From Cheiracanthium punctorium (lineage: Eukaryota > Arthropoda > Arachnida > Araneae > Cheiracanthiidae), in the NCBI GenBank assembly GCA_038373885.1, contig JAWZYV010006201.1, positions 1,302,001-1,366,000 of the forward strand: a DNA stretch of 64,000 bases. Reading direction: 5' to 3'. The position numbers and the translations under genes were made by a program. The notes beneath the pieces are model-generated. The model ran no database searches. It was given only the letters and a program-made list of their open reading frames with translations, and was not told where the DNA came from. Each line of letters opens with the position of its first letter. Positions within the stretch are counted from its first letter, which is position 1. Below are positions 23,140-34,908 of this stretch, piece after piece.

Positions 23140-23317
23140 CACATATGGGCAACCGCCGGCCCGTGGAACATTTGAAAACTCCGTATAAACCATTCAATAT
23201 CTCATATAAATATCAATTATACGGCCCGCCACTTCACTAAAAACCGCAAGTTTGGCCCGCGACTTTTCTAATATCCTAAAGTTTGGCCCACAACTTTTCA
23301 AAGGTTGCCCATACCTG
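23140..23317. mobile_element. hAT MITE (CAGGTATGGGCAACC ends)
   Basis: Ends CACATATGGGCAACC and, inverted, CAGGTATGGGCAACC, with exact duplication CTTTAACA at 23132-23139 and 23318-23325. The interior is rich in GGCCCGC/GGCCCAC motifs next to the right end. A diverged relative lies at 41902-42073. Nested in the 5.3-kb hAT shell. Confidence 0.9.
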
Positions 23318-23541
23318 CTTTAACACTTTAAAGGGGGTCATCCCCTGAAATATTAAACGATGTCAGGACCGTCTACCCCATCATTTTTGAGCGTCTACCC
23401 CATCAATTCTATATCATACCCAAGCCGAATCAGATGTCCTTGCACCAATTTCTTAAAATAAAAATTTAAAACATGTCTCTTAAGCGTGAAATCTGTATCA
23501 AAAGCTAGACATTCTCCAACAATATCAAAAGCCTATATATA

Positions 23542-24474
23542 CAACAGAATCTCCCTATAACGAAATTTTTCATGGAAACGTAACTTTAAGGCTTAAATGA
23601 CACTATAAACAATCTCCATATAACGAAGAGCTTATCTTCCCATAGTGAATATTTCAGATTTACCTTTGATTTTTTTTTGTTAGTTTTGAAGAAAATTTAA
23701 ATTTTTGAACAGACCACTTAGTGGAAGAGTAACAGATAGTAAAAATGGAGACCAGGAAAGTGAAACTGACTCCGATAATGAAGACACTTTACCAGTGCCC
23801 GGTTATGACCAACTGGGGCAGCGGGCATTGATAGATTTGGGGGCCCCAAACTATGAAATTTGTTATATTTTTCATAAAATTTTGATATAAAAAAGAATAT
23901 TTCAGAAAAAAACATTTAAAATTGGGGGCCCTTTCAAGTCGGTGGCCCTGGGCAAAGTCCCAATTTGCACATATAATAATAAGGCCCTCCGCTTCACGAC
24001 CAATACCACATCAAACTTTAATGCTTCAACCTTTCAAAACCATTAAAAAGAGGTTTCCAAATGGAAGAAAATGTGCCTCACTCTATTTTCAGCGGACTTT
24101 TAAAATGTGAATATTTTTATGAAAATTTAAAATCACAGAATGCAAAACAATAAAAAATAACGGAATTTTGAAGTAAAATAAACGTAAGTGCATTACATAT
24201 TTTATTCTCTAAATTCGTGGATTGTCTTTACTTTTGAACATTTGATTCATACAATAAAAAGTAAGAAACCCCTAAGTTTAACAAATTTATAATAAATACC
24301 AATTTATTTTTAATAGAAAGTCATAATTTAATACTCGTAAACATCGAATTAACTAAAAAGTTTGTAATATTTGCTGAAATAACTGCAAAAATCTCTGTAC
24401 AACAAAATTTTCTCTTTAGAGAATTTTTTAACTGGAACCGAGCGAGTTCGTTATAGAGGAGATTCAATTGTGTG
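23542..24474. mobile_element. Probable Tigger/pogo-type element
   Basis: The ends share GAATCTCC(T)CTATAACGAA as inverted repeats: CAACAGAATCTCCCTATAACG on the left, and TTCGTTATAGAGGAGATTCAA near 24473. TIRs of this type with CTATAACG are known from pogo/Tigger elements, which duplicate TA; a TA precedes the left end but the right border is unclear. A short acidic coding-like stretch (about 23720-23810, GDQESETDSDNEDTLPVP) could be the tail of a decayed transposase. A G/C-rich insertion or repeat occupies about 23815-23990. Confidence 0.55.
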
Positions 24475-24720
24475 CATAAATATATGAATGACTTTTTTTT
24501 CGAGTCAACACAGTGAGAAAATAAACTTTCATAAAACTGGAATAAAGTTATAGCCTACCTCTCGACATTTGTTTTTTGCAATCCTTGCAGATAGCGTATT
24601 TAGTGTTGGGCACCAATTCAAAATGATTTAGAAGAATAGACGATTATCCTGTTATACTGTCATCTAACGATTCTTCGTCCATTATTTCGACCACACATGG
24701 TGATACGCCATACATTTAGC

Positions 24721-25506
24721 CAGAGCCCGATTAACCTCTGAAGTGAGGGGAAGCTCAGTCTTGTTTTGCCCCCCCACCTCCCCTTTTTGTTTAGGTAAAG
24801 TTCTTTAATGATTTTCTTTGATAAAAATATTTTATTCATCGAAATGAAATTTCATTGATTTAATTAGCTCTAATGATTTCCTTTGATATAAATATTTTTA
24901 TTTATTAATATGAAATTTTCCTTCGATAAAAATATTTTATTCATTAATCTTCATGATAGTTTGGTACATTGTAACAAGATTTTACAGTATTTTTGAAATT
25001 ACTTTAAAAAATAAACTAAAAACATTACCTTACTGGAATACTCAGCTTTATTTGTTTAGAAGTACTTTTCGTTAGATATGCTTTTTTTTTTTTTTTTTCC
25101 TCCAGAAATTCTTTTTGTTTCGATAACATTACAAAAATCAGCATGAAAGTTCAGAATTAATTTTGATATTTAGAAGATGTTAAACATTATATAATGAAAG
25201 TCTACCTCTTTCTGCCAACGAATTGTTCCTATAATAGAAAAAAAATTTCACAACTAGAGCAGATGTCCCAGGCAAAGACATCGCAAACTGAACCAATTTA
25301 GAAATGTTGGGACATGAAGTATATGACTTCTGAAAATCCTTAAATATAGCTTTCCACTTCTCTTCAATTGAAATCTTTACAATAAAAAGATCATTTATGT
25401 ACAAAATTTTGAATTCTTATTGAAGTTTTTCAGTCATTTTCGGGCCCCCTTTCAAATTCAGAGGGGAAACTCAAGCTTCCCGAGCCTTTTCGGTAATCAG
25501 GCCCTG
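24721..25506. mobile_element. Non-autonomous hAT element (CAGGGCCTGATTA ends)
   Basis: Ends CAGAGCCCGATTAACC and, inverted, CAGGGCCTGATTACCG. Exact 8-bp duplication CATTTAGC at 24713-24720 and 25507-25514. The interior shows degenerate internal duplication (TTTGATAAAAATATTTTATTC-like words repeated around 24820-24960) and no transposase. Nested in the 5.3-kb shell. Confidence 0.9.
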
Positions 25507-26333
25507 CATTTAGCGATGGTTAGAATAAAAAAAATAAATAAAACACAGTTCGAAAACACTCGCACAAACAAATGTGCCAATGAAACGACGCCTCTCATCT
25601 CATTACCAAAATAAAGATTCTAGAATGGTGTTGCGCCTGCGTTGTTTCTTCTGAAAATCGAAGTATCGGTTGAAAAGTATCGGTGAAAATGGATGAAAGC
25701 AACAGAAACCGATACTTTCCCGATACTTTTAGAATCGAAAGAACCGATACCGATACCTAAAAAAATTGGAGGTATAGGCGCCGATACTATCGGTCGATCC
25801 CTATTAATTTTAAATTACCTTTTGATAGCATACATAAATCCAAACTTATTTAAAAAGTACTTTAGAAAGATTGAAAGTAAAACAAAAATGGTTTGTTTTA
25901 CTGAATTTCATAAATAGGTTCAGAAAAAGAATATCCTGAAATTACAGTAACAGCGTAGGCGATTGTATGTGATTTAAGTTTTCGGAACTTCGTATTGCTG
26001 TGAGTTTTTGTACTTGATAAAGTTCATCAATAATAATCGGTGGACATCGGTCTATTTTAACTGATAAGCCTTCAGTTGAGCTTAAAACATCCACAAGGTT
26101 ATCGAATTGGAAGATTTTTTTTTTAATTTGTTTGACAAATCAAATCAATTTTTAGAAAAAGTTTTGAGTTACATTATTAAGTTTCTTGGATTACAAGAAA
26201 TTAAATCAATTACTTTTGAAAATTGAGATGTTTTAGTTCAGCATATTTTATCTTCATATGAGATGCGCTACTTAGTATATTAATTATACTAATTTTTCTT
26301 CTTAATCGATTACTAATAATAATCCATAGTTAT

Positions 26334-28700
26334 TAGAGATGGCCAATGATTCGATGAGTCGAATCAGTGATTCGAATCTTGGTACTGAGTGGCTCAGTCT
26401 TTACACTCACTCTCTACTGATTCGAATCTCAAGCCCTCAAGGGAAATACATTCCAAGTGCGAAGGGAAGAAAAACTTATTTTCCCTTTGCCGTTCCCAGG
26501 GATTTTCCCTTACTCTTTCAACTCTTTTCGACTCTTTACGACTCCTTTCGGCTCCTTTCGACTCTTTACGACTCTGAGTCGATAGATGATTTGAAACAGT
26601 AAATGAGTGGGTGTGGGTGAGTTGGTCACTGAGTTGGTGCAGCAACGAATCTTTACTGATTCAGTGTTTCGCTCTGTTTCGGTGATTGTATACTATCGTT
26701 GAGATTCGTTAGTTTTTCGAATCTTCTATCGACTCAGAGTCGAAAGGAGCCGAAAAGAGTTGAAAGGATGTTTCATTTAATTGGAGGGGTTTTTTCGAAT
26801 CTTCTATCGACTCAGAGTCGAAAGGAGTCGAAAAGAGTTGAAAGGATGTTTCATTTAATTGAAGTTTTTTTTTCGAATCTTTGGTGTTTCATTTCTTGGT
26901 TGGTGGTCGGATTTTAAAGTTTTATCTGTCTGTGGGTGTGGAGTGGGTCGAACATCGTTTGCTTTTGGCGGGTGGCATAGGCGTTACTTCCTAAGGGCAA
27001 GAGGGGTCAATCTCCCCCCCGAAAAAAAAATTAAGAAAATCCCTCCTTCCAACTTGTCTGACTGATTTAATATTTGTTTAAAATTTAATGAAACATCCCT
27101 TTTCTACTTTTAACTTTAATATTTGTCCCCCTGCCCCCACCCTCAAAAAAAAAAAAAAAAACGGAACGTTAAGTTTACATGGTGGCGGATTTTCATGTGA
27201 AGGGAAATAGAATGAAATAAAGTTAGGATTGTGCTTGTCACTTTTAATGAAGGATACAGGGGCGGTATTAAGCGCTCTCACAAAAGGACTTTGTAGTAAG
27301 CAAAATAACATTTCGCTTTATTGCAGCAGATTTCCTTGTTTTTTTTTACCTTGTTTTTCGTTTAAGGGGAATGATTTTATTTTCTTTCGTAATTCAGAGA
27401 AATACAAAATAGGGCCTAAAGCAGTGGCGTAGTTAGTGTTATTGACAGTGGCGTAGCCAGGATTTTATTTCGGGGTGGGCTGGGTATCAAATTTAAAGAT
27501 AAAGTTCAATTGTAAGCTAAGTAAAGGGTCCCATTTTTTTTTGGGGGGGGGGCAGCAGCCCCTCAGTAGGACTGGGCCAAAAATCGACATATCGGTTTTA
27601 TTTCAACATCAAATATCCGATATTCCCATTTTCATTTCAGTGAAATCTCGAATTCGATAAAGGGCAAAAATACAGGCCGGCCAGGGGCGTAGCCAGAATT
27701 TTTTTATGGGGGGGGGGTTATGACTACTGCAACTCATATATATGTATACGTGTGTATGATAATGTAGTGAAGAATATACATTTTGTATGGCAAAAAATTC
27801 CTCATGGGGGTTATGACCCCCCTAACCCCCCCCCTTGGCTACGCCTCTGAGGCCGGCGATAAGAAAATCCTGAGTCAATACCAGCTTGTGATGCTTTTGC
27901 TACTGCTTTCTCTCGGAAAGCTTCTTCTTCTCTCATCGCAGAAAAAACAGCTCCATGGTTTATTAGTCTAATTACCATAATTAATTAACGTATATCTCGG
28001 AACCTATCCACCGGAGCGCGTTTTTATTGATTCTCGACCCCCCTAGACTCAACACCCCACCGATACTTAAAATTTCGAATGCTTTGACACCAAACTTAAC
28101 CTTTTAATCTTACAGGCCCAGGGGGTCATACGAAGCTCCCCTATATTTTCAATTTGGGCATTTTAAACACTAGCCTCCTCCGGCGGCAACTCCAAAGTCT
28201 GGAAACCATCCCAGAGCCAATTTCTACATGTTTGCAGTCCTTTTAAGCCTCAATCATGGTTAATTAGTCTAATTACCATAATTAATTAACGTATATCTCG
28301 GAAACTATCCATCGGAGCGCGTTTTTATTGATTCTCGACCCCCCCTCTGAAACCCCCATCGATACATAAAATTTCGAATACTTTGACACCAAACTTAACC
28401 TTTTAATCTTACAGGCCCAGGGGGTCATACGAAGCTCCCCTGTATTTTCATTTCGGGCAGTTTAAACACTAGTTTTACTGGAGCAAGGAGAGAGAGATGC
28501 TAACTGCCTGAGAACTCAGCGGAGAAGAAACCCGATGAATGGGTGAAGGGTGTTTAAATAGTACGGCTTTCGGCGCAGAGAGAGGGAAAATTTCTTTAGT
28601 TGCTTTATTGATTCAAGATTCGAATCACTGATTCGAATCATCGAAGTAGTGAGTGAGTCGAGATTCGAATCAGTAAAATGAGTCGAACCGCCCATCTCTA
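26334..28700. mobile_element. 2.4-kb non-autonomous hAT, twin copy 1
   Basis: Ends TAGAGATGGCC and, inverted, TAGAGATGGGC, with exact 8-bp duplication ATAGTTAT at 26326-26333 and 28701-28708. Near both ends are many GATTCGAATC and GAGTCGAAAGG/GACTC motifs. A tandem unit of about 80 bp is duplicated at 26717-26870, and a 301-bp unit is duplicated (about 27954-28254 and 28255-28500). A GCGTAGCC MITE (27682-27849) is embedded. It is nearly identical to 32468-34908. Open frames inside are shared by both copies but resemble no transposase. Confidence 0.92.
27682..27849. mobile_element. GCGTAGCC hAT-type MITE, copy 3, inside hAT twin 1
   Basis: Ends CAGGGGCGTAGCC and, inverted, CAGAGGCGTAGCC, with exact duplication AGGCCGGC at 27674-27681 and 27850-27857. 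The same insertion sits at the matching place in twin 2, so it predates the split of the twins. Confidence 0.88.
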
Positions 28701-28702
28701 AT

Positions 28703-28857
28703 AGTTATCAACTTTTATGCTCTTTTGGGAGATTATTTACCTACTGCAACTTTTATATGTCTAATTACACTAGACATATTTTATTTTACAACTTCACATT
28801 ACCTGTGAGGAAATAGTGGTGATTAATCTTCGAATAAAATTCCAAAGTTGACAGTCC
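28703..28857. mobile_element. AGCTGCCAAC MITE family copy, adjoining hAT twin 1
   Basis: Left arm CAACTTTTATGCTCTTTTGG...AGATTATTTACC and right arm ATAGTGGTGATTAATCTTCG...CCAAAGTTGACAG. Twin hAT copy 1 inserted at its left edge, since the hAT's duplicated flank ATAGTTAT runs directly into this MITE. Confidence 0.65.
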
Positions 28858-30127
28858 TGAATAAATAAATGCTCAAATAAAAATTGAAATATTTAAAAGT
28901 TAACCATTTGAGCTCGAAACTTTTTTGCTCGAGTAAACCAGCAACTCGCCCAATATTTACGAAATATAAACAAATACTTTTCGTGAACAGTAATTGTTAA
29001 GTTAGAATATTACAAAATTTCTGAGTTTAATGAGCACGTCGGTTAGTTTTAAAAGATTTTTTAAAATATGCTGTCAACAAAAAGTGGTATGTAATATTCC
29101 GTAGATGATGGCAGTTATGGATTCACCGTTTCACATGCAATGGTGAATGAGAGGCACCTCTCGAGTTACCGCATCACATTCAGTGGTGACTGAGAGTCAG
29201 CTCTCGAGTGCAAAGGGTTAATTTAAAATGTTTAAGTAAACATAGTCTTATACTGCAAAATTATATACGGTTTGAAATGAGGAAGATATTAAAAAATAGA
29301 TTTACAATTGAGTCTTGTCTTGCGAGGGATGCGTTGCGACTTTTTGAAATACGCACAGTTACTTTAGTCACTTATAAACACCCCTCTCAAACCGTTTCAA
29401 ACCATTTCCTAACTACATGCTACCATTTCCTACATAAAGTAATAAATAAAGCCAAAAACAAAATATATCAGTGTATCAGTGATTGAAATCAGCTGATTTT
29501 TCTTTCAGCCAAATCATGCCCTGACACCTAATGCACCGGCAAAAAAATCAAAACATGGATGTTGTTTTCAAGTATTTATGTAATATTATTTTATTCAGTT
29601 ATTCTTTAATAACACTACACATAACACCTGTATTAGTGGGAATGGTAAAATTGTTTCGAAATAGCAAACATTTCTGTCTATAGATTCAATGCTTCAACAT
29701 CAGCAATGGAAGATATCACGAGACAAGTTTGTTCTTCTGCCATAGACAAGTCTGTTATATCATCATAATGACTGTGAAAAGACGCGTAGAAAGCAAGCAT
29801 CAGTGAGGTTTTGCAATGCAGTGATCAATTATAAAACATGATGCTCTGTTGCGTGCTTCTATTTTATTTTGCTAATAACGTAGCATTCGTAACGGTTAAA
29901 AAAGTAACAAACGTAAGCGATGGCTGATGTTGGCAGGATACATGTAAATTTCCATACTTTTTTTCCCGTAAATAAAAAGATCTCCATGTGCCGAATCTGG
30001 CACGCGGGTCGTAGCTTGGACACCCCTCTCCTAAACTTTTTTTAATCCACGTACAGCTGAACTAAATTATAACGCCACAAAGAAAACTTGACGTCGCAAA
30101 CGATATTTTAAGAAAACCGAGTGCAAC

Positions 30128-30543
30128 CCTTACATCCAGATATACAATACCTGACAACAGAAACTTTAATGTCTTCACTAAGTCCACTAAAATGACGATA
30201 TCACAGATTTATTTTCACAAAATAAAACTACTCAAAATTTGTGGTGAGTTTACTCCCGCATAAAACATTTTAATGATTTAAGATAGAAAATTTAATTTTA
30301 CGACAAGTAAAAAATTTTAACTATAATTATATAATATGATACAGAAATAAATCATAATGAATTATTTTTTATCAGAAAGCTATTTTAATTTTTATCTCAA
30401 GATATTTGCTAATATTTATATTATTTACCAGAAATTTTAAATAGTTTTACTGTATAAAAGTAAAACTGATGACGTCATCTTAGTGGACCTAGTGATGACA
30501 TAAAAAATTCTGTTCTCAAGCCTTTTATATCTAGGAGGTGTTG
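30128..30543. mobile_element. Rep-A inverted-repeat element, copy 5 (7-bp duplication)
   Basis: Left end CCTTACATCCAGATATAC and right end TATATCTAGGAGGTGTTG, with GTGCAAC at 30121-30127 and 30544-30550 as an exact 7-bp duplication. Both arms carry ATGACGTCATCTTAGTGGAC-like sequence. Non-coding. Confidence 0.8.
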
Positions 30544-30601
30544 GTGCAACGCCGAAGGAAATCGATGTATGTTCTTTGTTACTGAATCTGAGGCATCTGC
30601 A

Positions 30602-30660
30602 TGGTTGCCAGCTTTTATGCTTTTTCCGGAAGATTGCCCAACACCATTTTCATTATGGTA
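30602..30660. mobile_element. Left-half copy of the AGCTGCCAAC MITE family
   Basis: GTTGCCAGCTTTTATGCTTT followed by TTCCGGAAGATTGCCCAACACC matches the left arm of the family. The right arm is not evident next to it. Confidence 0.45.
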
Positions 30661-31522
30661 GTTTAAAATTAACTGAACTGAACTGGAGCTTGCCCTAAAA
30701 GACTTAGTCGTTCAATGCATGTACTTAATGCTTTTGTATTTTTCGAAGAAAGTTACGCTTAATTAATGTAGGAATGTATACTGATTCTTTACCCTTCCCG
30801 ACTTCAGATTTTCACTGATAAAAGTATGAAAATCCCAAGCTCTTTTACGCGAAGTTCAAGTTTCTTTTTTCCTTCGCCAAAATTCACAGTAGTTCAGTCG
30901 GAACATAATTAATTTTGCTAGTGCGTTGATTTTATTTACCAATATCATTTTCTTTTCCCTGTGATTCACTTATGATGTCGATTTTTTTCAAGCGTCACAA
31001 GTATCTTCTTCCTTTTAACTGTTATATTCGATATCAGCAGTATATCTATATTTACACAAAGGACATTTCAAATTGAATCACACTGTCATTTAAAACTCAG
31101 ATGTTTCATCGCCCCTCCCACTTTTCCATCATTTCAGCATCACAGTGAAATTTTTTATTGCAATCCCATGTGGAATAAAAAGCCACTTCACAGATCCTAT
31201 CATCCTCTCCACTCTGTGAGTCGAAATTTGGATGTCTGCCAGAGCTCCATTATCTTTGAATTATCTCAATCTCTTGAAAGTATAACATTTGTGTATCACT
31301 TTCATTTTATTTTGATAGCACTGAAAAAAAGTGCCGCCATAAATAACGTATTGAAAGCGTATTGGATAAACGAAAGGTCGTGTTAAAGAATTGAATTATT
31401 TTCTGCAAAAAGGAGTTAACTCAGGCTATTGAGCTTTGCAAAAACTGTAAATAAAAAGGGGGGAGGACTCAATACTAATTAACGGGACAAGCAACTTACT
31501 TTCTTGAAAAATACAAGAACTA

Positions 31523-32054
31523 AAGGCCTTATTAGAAGAACAAAATTTCGAGCAATTTTGTTGCCGCAGCCAGTTGCGGAAACTTCTTTCCTAGAAATTT
31601 CCCTCGGTTACCTAGGCAATCGTTCTCAAACTTTTTCGTTCAGAGGCAAGAATATTTCTGGTTACTAGAATGCCAGCCAATCGCAGTGCTTCCTATGTCT
31701 ACGTGACAAGATGACGGAAAACTCAACGATACCTATCGTAGTGATAAGTGAAGAAAAAAATGTCTCTTAAATAGAATAGCGATGTGGAAATAGATCTGAT
31801 TGAAAGCAGTCGTAAAATTCCACATTTATGGAACCTTTGAGATTCTAAATATTTAAAAAGGTTGCTGAGGCAAGATGGTACCTATAATTACATGATCTAG
31901 CAATCGCCAATTCGGCGAATCTTCAGCGTTTGTGAGTATAGCCGAGTTTATTTATTATGGCAACCCTGCATGCTCAGTGACTTGCCGGAACGAGTTTCCG
32001 CAACTGGTTGCGGCAACCAAATTGCTCGAAATTTTATTCGTGTAACAAGGCCTT
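31523..32054. mobile_element. Inverted-repeat DNA element, AAGGCCTT termini
   Basis: About 63-bp terminal inverted repeats. The left reads AAGGCCTTATTAGAAGAAC... and the right, inverted, AAGGCCTTGTTACACGAAT..., both continuing AAAATTTCGAGCAATTT and GTTGCCGCA(A/G)CCAGTTGCGGA. The interior (about 400 bp) is non-coding. The flanks AAGAACTA and AAGAAATG are only loosely alike, so the superfamily is unresolved. Confidence 0.75.
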
Positions 32055-32068
32055 AAGAAATGGACGTA

Positions 32069-32410
32069 CAGTAGACTCTTGACTTACACGGGGGAATGCG
32101 TTCCAAGAACAATCGCTTAAGTCAAAATTTCGCATTGTGGGATAGTATATGTGTTTGCATATATATATATATTGAAACACATACACATTTATTTCAGACA
32201 CATATAAAGACCCCTCAAACAATTTTAAACCATTCCCTAACTGCATATTGCCATTTCCCACACAAAGTAATGAATAAATGAATTTTGGCGCTCCTTACTG
32301 TTGGCGAACAATCTCGAGTTGCAGACGAGAAGTTCGTTTCAACTTTAAGATACTTACTCGTGAAAAACCAATTCGCTTTAGTTAAACCACGTCGCCGCTC
32401 GAGTCCACTA
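32069..32410. mobile_element. Mariner/pogo-type MITE (CAGTAGACTC ends)
   Basis: The left end CAGTAGACTCTTGACTTACA follows TA (32067-32068). The right end GAGTCCACTA is followed by TA (32411-32412). The TIR is short and imperfect. Part of the interior (AACCATTCCCTAACTGCATATTGCCATTTCC) also occurs at about 29385-29450, indicating another family member there. Confidence 0.6.
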
Positions 32411-32467
32411 TACTTTCATTTTGGTACAAAATGCAAGGTACTGCATGCGACCCCTAATTCATGAAGG

Positions 32468-34908
32468 TAGAGATGGCCAATGATTCGATGAGTCGAATCA
32501 GGGATTCGAATCTTGGTACTGAGTGGCTCAGTCTTTACACTCACTCTCTACTGATTCGAATCTCAAGCCCTCAAGGGAAATACATTCAAAGTGCGAAGGG
32601 AAGGAAAACTTATTTTCCCTTTGCCATTCCCAGAGATTTTCCCTTACTCTTTCAATTCTTTTCGACTCTTTACGACTCTTTTCGACTCTTTTCGACTCTT
32701 TACGACTCTGAGTCGATAGATGATTTGAAACAGTAAATGAGTGGGTGTGGGTGAGTTGGTCACTGAGTTGGTGCAGCAACGAATCTTTACTGATTCAGTG
32801 TTTCGCTCTGTTTCGGTGATTGTATACGATCGTTGAGATTCGTTAGTTTTTCGAATCTTCTATCGACTCAGAGTCGAAAGGAGCCGAAAAGAGTTGAAAG
32901 GACGTTTCATTTAATTGGAGTTTTTTTTTCGAATCTTTGGTGTTTCATTTCTTGGTTGGTGGTCGGATTTAAAGTTTTATCTGTCTGTGGGTGTGGAGTG
33001 GGTCGAACATCGTTTGCTTTTGGCGGGGGGCATAGGCGTTACTTCCTAAGTGCAAGAGGGGTCAATTCCCCCCCCGAAAAAAAAATTAAGAAAATTCAAG
33101 TATCAGAGCTATTTATAATAATGATATTTTATACAATCGGAAACATTTTGTCACCCCATTCAAATATTGCATGCCAATTTACGCCAATGCTCGTGGAAGA
33201 GCGGAGGGGGGATGTCTCAAAGTTGTTTAAACCTTTTTCCCTCGGGGGGACTCCCTCCTTCCAACTTGTCTGGCTGATTTAATATTTGTTTAAAACTTAA
33301 TGAAACATCCCTTTTCTACTTTTAACTTCAATATATGCCCCCCTGCCCCCACCCCCCCCCCAAAAAAAAAAAAACAGAACGTTAAGTTTACATGGTGGAG
33401 GGTTTTCATGTGAAGGGAAATAGAATGAAATAAAGTTAGGATTGTGCTTGTCACTTTTAATGAAGGATACAGGGGCGGTATTAAGCGCTCTCACAAAAGG
33501 ACTTTGTAGTAAGCAAAATAACATTTCGCTTTATTGCTGCAGATTTCGTTTAAGATATTTTTTTTACCTTGTTTTTCGTTTAAGGGGAATGATTTTATTT
33601 TCTTTCGTAATTCAGAGAAATACAAAATAGGGTCTAAAGCAGTGGCGTAGTTAGTGTTATTGACAGTGGCGTAGCCAGGATTTTATTTCGGGGTGGGCTG
33701 GGTATCAAATTTAAAGATAAAGTTCAATTGTAAGCTAAGTAAAGGGTCCCATTTTTTGGGGGGGGGCAGCAGCCCCTCAGTAGGACTGGGCCAAAAATCG
33801 ATAAATATCGACATATCGGTTTTATTTCAACATCAAATATCCGAAATTCCCATTTTCATTTCAGTGAAATCTCGAATTCGATAAAGGTCAAAAATACAGG
33901 CTGGTCAGGGGCGTAGCCAGAAATTTTTCATGGGGGGGGGGTTATGACTACTGCAACTCATATATATGTATACGTGTGTGTGATAATGTAGTGAAGAATA
34001 TACATTTTGTATGGTAAAAAATTCCTCATGGGGGGGGGTTATGACCCCCCTAACCCCCCCCTTGGCTACGCCTCTGAGGCCGGCGATAAGAAAATCTCAG
34101 ATCAATACCAGCTTGTGATGCTTTTGCTACTGCTTTCTCTCCGTTGATGACGATGCCGGATCGCGGAAAAAACAGCTCCATGGTTTATTAGTCTAATTAC
34201 CATAATTAATGAACGTATATCTCGGAAACTATCCACCGGAGCGCGTTTTTATTGATTCTCGACCCCCCCTAGACTCAACACCCCACCTATACTTAAAATT
34301 TCGAATGCTTTGACACCAAACTTAACCTTTTAATCTTACAGGCCCAGGGGGTCATACGAAGCTCCCCTATATTTTCAATTTGGGCATTTTAAACACTAGC
34401 CTCCTCCGGCGGCATCTCCAAAGTCTGGAAACCATCCCAGAGACAATTTCTACATGTTTGCAGTCCTTTTAAGCCTCAATCATGGTTAATTAGTCTAATT
34501 ACCATAATTAGTTAACGTATATCTCGGAAACTATCCATCGGAGCGCGTTTTTATTGATTCTCGACCCGCCCTAGACGTTCACCCCCATCGATACATAAAA
34601 TTTCGAATACTTTGACACCAAACTTAACCTTGTAATCTTACAGGCCCAGGGGGTCATACGAAGCTCCCCTGTATTTTCATTTCGGGCAGTTTAAACACTA
34701 GTTTTACTCGAGCAAGGAGAGAGAGATGCTAGCTGCCCGAGAACTCAGCGGAGAAGAAACCCGATGAATGGGGTTTAAATAGTACGGCTTTCGGCGCAGA
34801 GAGAGGGAAAATTTCTTTAGTTGTTTTATTGATTCAAGATTCGAATCATCGAAGTAGTGAGTGAGTCGAGATTCGAATCAGTAAAATGAGTCGAACCGCC
34901 CATCTCTT
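32468..34908. mobile_element. 2.4-kb non-autonomous hAT, twin copy 2
   Basis: Same ends as twin 1 (TAGAGATGGCC; right end CCATCTCTT with the last base changed), with exact 8-bp duplication CATGAAGG at 32460-32467 and 34909-34916. It differs from twin 1 by about 155 bp extra at roughly 33090-33250 and by lacking the 80-bp tandem duplication near the left end. An open frame of 149 codons (32833-33282) crosses the extra segment and has no recognisable domain. Confidence 0.92.
33906..34076. mobile_element. GCGTAGCC hAT-type MITE, copy 4, inside hAT twin 2
   Basis: Same insertion as in twin 1, with flanks AGGCTGGT and AGGCCGGC. The diverged left flank shows decay since insertion. Confidence 0.85.

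Larger units (their letters stand above)
20484..25803. mobile_element. 5.3-kb hAT shell (TAGGGATCGACCGATA ends)
   Basis: Ends TAGGGATCGACCGATA at 20484 and its reverse complement finishing at 25803, with the exact 8-bp duplication TTAATTTT at 20476-20483 and 25804-25811. The motif ACCGATACC/T is repeated many times near both ends (20490-20625 and 25660-25790). No hAT transposase frame can be seen. The interior includes a SINE fragment, a Tigger-like element, and hAT insertions at 22642, 23140 and 24721, so the present length is partly due to later insertions. Confidence 0.85.

Noticed and set aside
29208..29486. 92-codon open frame
   Set aside because: It overlaps a dispersed repeat shared with 32190-32280 and has no domain.
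32833..33282. 149-codon open frame
   Set aside because: It lies wholly inside hAT twin 2 and crosses the segment absent from twin 1. It has no domain, and the partial frame in twin 1 differs, so it is not a conserved gene.
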